Of a DNA stretch of 64,000 nt, positions 61,914-64,000 are shown one piece after another. The position numbers and the translations under genes are program-made. Within the stretch, counting starts at the first letter, position 1. The number at the start of each line of letters is the position of its first letter. Under the pieces are notes generated by a model. The model did no database searches. It saw only the letters and a program-made list of their open reading frames with translations, and was not told the DNA's origin. Source of the DNA: Sphingomonas gilva (lineage in GTDB: Bacteria; Pseudomonadota; Alphaproteobacteria; Sphingomonadales; Sphingomonadaceae); the NCBI RefSeq assembly GCF_003515075.1, contig NZ_QWLV01000003.1, forward strand, positions 186,001 through 250,000, written 5' to 3'.

Positions 61914-62303
61914 ATGCAACGCCCCGTGGTGTACGCAGCCCGTCGCCTGCGGAAGACCATGTCGCTGCCTGAAGTCCTGCTGTGGCAGCGGCTGAGATCG
62001 CGCCCTCATGGCCTCAAATTCCGCAAGCAGCATCCGATCGAACCCTATATCGTCGATTTCTTCTGCAGCGAAGCGGCGCTGGTGATCGAAGTCGACGGCA
62101 TCGCCCATGATATGGGCGGCAGGCCGGATTACGACGAACGTCGCGAGGCTCTGATCAGGACGCGTGGTTTCGACGTGCTGCACATCGCTGCGAAGGACAT
62201 ACTCCGCGATGTGGATGCCGCGGCCGCCTCGATCGTGGCGCGCGCGGCCAACCCCCTCCACCGGCCTGCGGCCGGTCCCCCTCCCCGTTCCGGGGAGGAT
62301 TGA
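61914..62303 (+). CDS. DUF559 endonuclease-like (Vsr/PD-(D/E)XK fold) protein
   Basis: A 129-residue protein, start ATG 61914 (MQRPVVYAARRLRKTMSLPE), with a GTG at 61836 in frame but translating the repeat. The nuclease-like core is LLWQRLRSRPHGLKFRKQHP, then YIVDFFCSEAALVIEVDGIA (Asp and the E-V-D element at about 46-63), then RTRGFDVLHIAAKDILRDVD. The last 17 residues are encoded by the right repeat. The family resembles Vsr mismatch endonucleases; its biological role is not established. Confidence 0.88.
   Translation: MQRPVVYAARRLRKTMSLPEVLLWQRLRSRPHGLKFRKQHPIEPYIVDFFCSEAALVIEVDGIAHDMGGRPDYDERREALIRTRGFDVLHIAAKDILRDVDAAAASIVARAANPLHRPAAGPPPRSGED
62252..62301 (-). repeat. Palindromic repeat copy 3, right of the DUF559 gene, inverted
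   Basis: ACCCCCTCCACC, GGCC-tgc-GGCC palindrome, GGTCCCCCTCCCC, GTTC, CGGGGAGGATT. It is the reverse orientation of copy 2 and overlaps the 3' codons of the DUF559 gene. Confidence 0.85.
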
Positions 62304-62312
62304 GGAAGAAAC

Positions 62313-62474
62313 ATGGACTTCATCAGCATCCTCTCGATCTTCGTGCTGGCCTGTTTCGTCGGCTATCATGTCGTCTGGTCGTTTGCGCCCGTCCTCCCCG
62401 AAGACGATGAGATCGGCGACGCGATCCGCCTGACGAAGGGCGGCGAAGTGGTGAGCGAAAGGCTGAAGGCATGA
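62313..62474 (+). pseudogene. Chimeric pntAB/pntAA remnant ORF
   Basis: A 53-codon ORF with its own GAGGAAG ribosome-binding site. Codons 1-24 (MDFISILSIFVLACFVGYHV) repeat the start of PntAB, and codons about 27-53 (PVLPEDDEIGDAIRLTKGGE, then VVSERLKA) repeat the end of PntAA. It is the scar of a tandem duplication whose breakpoints fell inside pntAB and pntAA. Several base differences from both parents show that it is old or came from a related strain. It might still make a short membrane peptide. Confidence 0.85.
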
Positions 62475-62483
62475 TTCGATAGC

Positions 62484-62732
62484 ATGGCGAGAGCCGACAA
62501 GCTGCTCGATGCCATGCGAGCCAACCCGCGCGATTGGCGGATCGAAGATGTCGTGACGGTCTGCGAGGCGGCGGGCATTGCTTGCACCGCGCCGCGCAAG
62601 GGGTCACATTATAAGGTGAAGCATGAAAGCATGGGCGAAATCCTGACTATTCCGGCGCGCCGGCCGATCAAGCCGGTATATGTTCGCGCTCTGGTCAGCT
62701 TCGTCGACGCCGTTCGAGGAGTGGGCGGATGA
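62484..62732 (+). CDS. hicA: HicA-family mRNA interferase toxin
   Basis: An 82-residue protein. The catalytic His is in RKGSHYKVKHESMGEILTIP (about residue 42), followed by RRPIKPVYVRALVSFVDAV. HicA cleaves mRNA; HicB neutralises it. Its stop overlaps the hicB ATG. Inserted within the pnt operon between the chimera and pntAB. Confidence 0.87.
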   Translation: MARADKLLDAMRANPRDWRIEDVVTVCEAAGIACTAPRKGSHYKVKHESMGEILTIPARRPIKPVYVRALVSFVDAVRGVGG

Positions 62733-62944
62733 ACCCGCAAGATTACGAGGTCGACATCCGCCCGCTCTCCGATGCGGACGGCGGCGGATTCATCGCGATC
62801 GTGCCGGAGCTGCCGGGCTGCCGGTCGGACGGCGATACGCCGCAAGAAGCCCTCGATAACGCCTATGACGCCATCGCCTGCTGGATCGAGGCGGCACAGG
62901 AAATGGGCCGGCCGGTGCCGCAGCCGCGACGCGCCGCGGCCTGA
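62729..62944 (+). CDS. hicB: HicB-family antitoxin
   Basis: A 71-residue protein with the partial RNase-H fold of HicB: YEVDIRPLSDADGGGFIAIV, then PELPGCRSDGDTPQEALDNA, then YDAIACWIEAAQEMGRPVPQ. It lacks an obvious C-terminal DNA-binding helix-turn-helix, so autoregulation may be weak or need HicA. It is 21 bases before pntAB. Confidence 0.87.
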   Translation: MNPQDYEVDIRPLSDADGGGFIAIVPELPGCRSDGDTPQEALDNAYDAIACWIEAAQEMGRPVPQPRRAAA

Positions 62945-62965
62945 ACGACAGACATTGGGGGCAAA

Positions 62966-63247
62966 ATGGACTTCATCAGCATCCTCTCCATCTTCGTGCT
63001 GGCCTGTTTCGTCGGCTATTATGTCGTCTGGTCGGTCACGCCCGCGCTGCACACGCCGCTGATGGCCGTGACCAACGCGATCTCGTCGGTGATCATCGTC
63101 GGCGCGCTGATCGCCGCCGCGGCGGCCGGATCGCCCCAAGCCAAGTGGCTGGGGCTGCTCACGGTGGTGCTGGCGAGCGTCAACATCTTCGGCGGCTTCG
63201 CGGTCACCGAGCGCATGCTCGCGATGTACAAGAAGAAGGAGCGCTGA
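62966..63247 (+). CDS. pntAB: NAD(P) transhydrogenase subunit alpha part 2
   Basis: The 93-residue membrane domain II, alpha part: three helices (about 3-24, 35-58 and 62-83), start MDFISILSIFVLACFVGYYV, the LMAVTNAISSVIIVGALIAA stretch lining the channel. GGGGGC precedes the ATG. The first 24 codons are duplicated at 62313. Confidence 0.93.
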   Translation: MDFISILSIFVLACFVGYYVVWSVTPALHTPLMAVTNAISSVIIVGALIAAAAAGSPQAKWLGLLTVVLASVNIFGGFAVTERMLAMYKKKER

Positions 63248-63251
63248 GGCG

Positions 63252-64000
63252 ATGCACGAGGCCGCTCCCGTCAACCCCTTTGTCGCGCTCGCCTATCTGG
63301 TCGCGGGCGTCTGCTTCATCCTCGCGCTGAGGGGCTTGTCCTCGCCCACCACCAGCCGCCGGGGCAACCGGCTCGGCATGATCGGCATGGGGATCGCCAT
63401 CGTCACCACGCTGGTGACGCACGAGATCGCCAGCCTGGCCGAGATTCTCGTCGCCATCGTCATCGGCGGCGTGATCGGCTTCGTCATCGCGCGCAGGATC
63501 GCGATGACGGCGATGCCCCAGCTGGTCGCCGCCTTCCACTCGCTGGTCGGCCTGGCGGCGGTGCTGGTCGCGGCGGCCGCCTTCCTCAACCCCGGCGCCT
63601 TCGGCATCGTCGGCGCCGACGGCGAGATCCTCCCCGTCAGCCGGATCGAGATGGGCCTCGGCGTCGCGATCGGCGCGATCACCTTCTCCGGCTCGGTGAT
63701 CGCCTTCCTCAAGCTCAATGGCAACATGTCGGGCAAGCCGATCCTGCTGCCCGCGCGGCACCTGATCAACCTCGGCACGCTTGCCGCGATCCTCGCCCTG
63801 ATCGGCCTGTGGACCGCGGCGGCGACGCCCGATGCCTGGATGTTCTGGACGGTCACCGCGCTCGCCTTCGCGATCGGCTTCCTCCTGATCATCCCGATCG
63901 GCGGCGCGGACATGCCGGTCGTCGTCTCGATGCTCAACAGCTATTCGGGCTGGGCGGCGGCGGCGATGGGGTTCACCCTCGGCAACACCGCGATGATCGT
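63252..64000 (+). CDS. pntB: NAD(P) transhydrogenase subunit beta, cut by the window end
   Basis: The proton channel and NADP(H)-binding subunit, starting MHEAAPVNPFVALAYLVAGV. About 249 codons are visible, covering the eight or nine membrane helices (IASLAEILVAIVIGGVIGFV, with FHSLVGLAAVLVAAAAF and SVIAFLKLNGNMSGKPI). The soluble NADP domain lies beyond the window. It follows pntAB by four bases. Confidence 0.93.
   Translation, partial: MHEAAPVNPFVALAYLVAGVCFILALRGLSSPTTSRRGNRLGMIGMGIAIVTTLVTHEIASLAEILVAIVIGGVIGFVIARRIAMTAMPQLVAAFHSLVGLAAVLVAAAAFLNPGAFGIVGADGEILPVSRIEMGLGVAIGAITFSGSVIAFLKLNGNMSGKPILLPARHLINLGTLAAILALIGLWTAAATPDAWMFWTVTALAFAIGFLLIIPIGGADMPVVVSMLNSYSGWAAAAMGFTLGNTAMI

Larger units (their letters stand above)
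61854..62301. mobile_element. Candidate DUF559 cassette bounded by inverted palindromic repeats
   Basis: The 448-bp segment begins AATCCTCCCC and ends GGGGAGGATT, so the two repeats are terminal inverted copies. Only the DUF559 gene lies between them. It splits the pntAA-pntAB operon without frame damage. A solitary repeat in leuS shows the repeat can also insert without the gene. The mobility mechanism is inference. Confidence 0.6.

Noticed and set aside
1..64000. CRISPR array
   Set aside because: No evenly spaced direct repeats with unique spacers were seen; all repeats found are palindromic units or the att duplication.
1..64000. Classical insertion sequence or transposase gene
   Set aside because: No DDE, HUH or serine transposase motif was found; the only recombinase is the tyrosine integrase at 345-1667.

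Overview
The window looks like about 64 kb of chromosome from a high-GC alphaproteobacterium of the Sphingomonadaceae (Sphingomonas-like). The inference rests on strong G/C third-position bias, the lysA-small lipoprotein-argH order, the mnmE-mnmG-rsmG-parA-parB order with parS-like sites, an alphaproteobacterial LexA-type operator (GTTC-N7-GTTC), a split proton-translocating transhydrogenase (pntAA/pntAB/pntB) beside an aa3-type oxidase subunit IV, and dispersed intergenic repeats of the kind common in sphingomonads. No 16S gene is present, so the genus is not fixed.

Layout. (1) 1-120: chromosomal GC-rich hairpins. (2) 121-4425: a 4.3 kb integrative element in the 3' end of tRNA-Gly(GCC), bounded by a perfect 48-bp direct repeat. 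It carries a tyrosine integrase, an AlpA-like regulator, a truncated primase, a truncated Ser/Thr kinase and the kinase's unknown partner. (3) 4.6-16.1 kb: housekeeping genes (thioredoxin/TPR protein, Lon-domain protein, Trm112, MFS pump, MAPEG protein, UbiH-like hydroxylase, FtsK, LolA, Xth, RibA), with a small lower-GC two-gene unit containing a retropepsin-like protease. (4) 16.1-29.4 kb: holA-lptE-leuS-DUF3576 on the minus strand, then YggS and HAD genes on the plus strand, then the origin-proximal cluster mnmE-mnmG-rsmG-parA-parB on the minus strand with three parS-like sites. (5) 29.4-47 kb: accessory and envelope genes, including a TPR regulator-like membrane protein, an Atm1-type ABC exporter, a 2H phosphoesterase, an orphan ParE-like toxin, an SPFH operon, an S1/P1 nuclease, an isoaspartyl peptidase, two tandem acyltransferases and ispG. 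(6) 47-60.5 kb: cysG-like, lysA, lipoprotein, argH, TlpA, DUF808, two DNA-repair glycosylases (one with a LexA-type operator), SIMPL, a diguanylate cyclase, tRNA-Lys(UUU), folK and a family-5 uracil-DNA glycosylase. (7) 60.5-64 kb: the cox4-pntAA-pntAB-pntB operon, interrupted by a DUF559 nuclease cassette, a chimeric pnt gene scar and a HicAB toxin-antitoxin pair.

Most noteworthy: the DUF559 nuclease gene is bracketed by two inverted copies of a 50-nt palindromic repeat, and a third, solitary copy lies in frame inside leuS. This arrangement is reminiscent of REP/RAYT systems and may be a nuclease-linked mobile repeat. Next to it, a small chimeric ORF (pntAB 5' end joined to pntAA 3' end) marks an ancient tandem duplication whose two units now hold different cargo. 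Other unusual points are a probable CUG start codon for mnmE, a LexA-type operator inside a promoter that would give a leaderless DNA-glycosylase mRNA, and the truncated kinase-plus-partner pair in the tRNA-Gly element.
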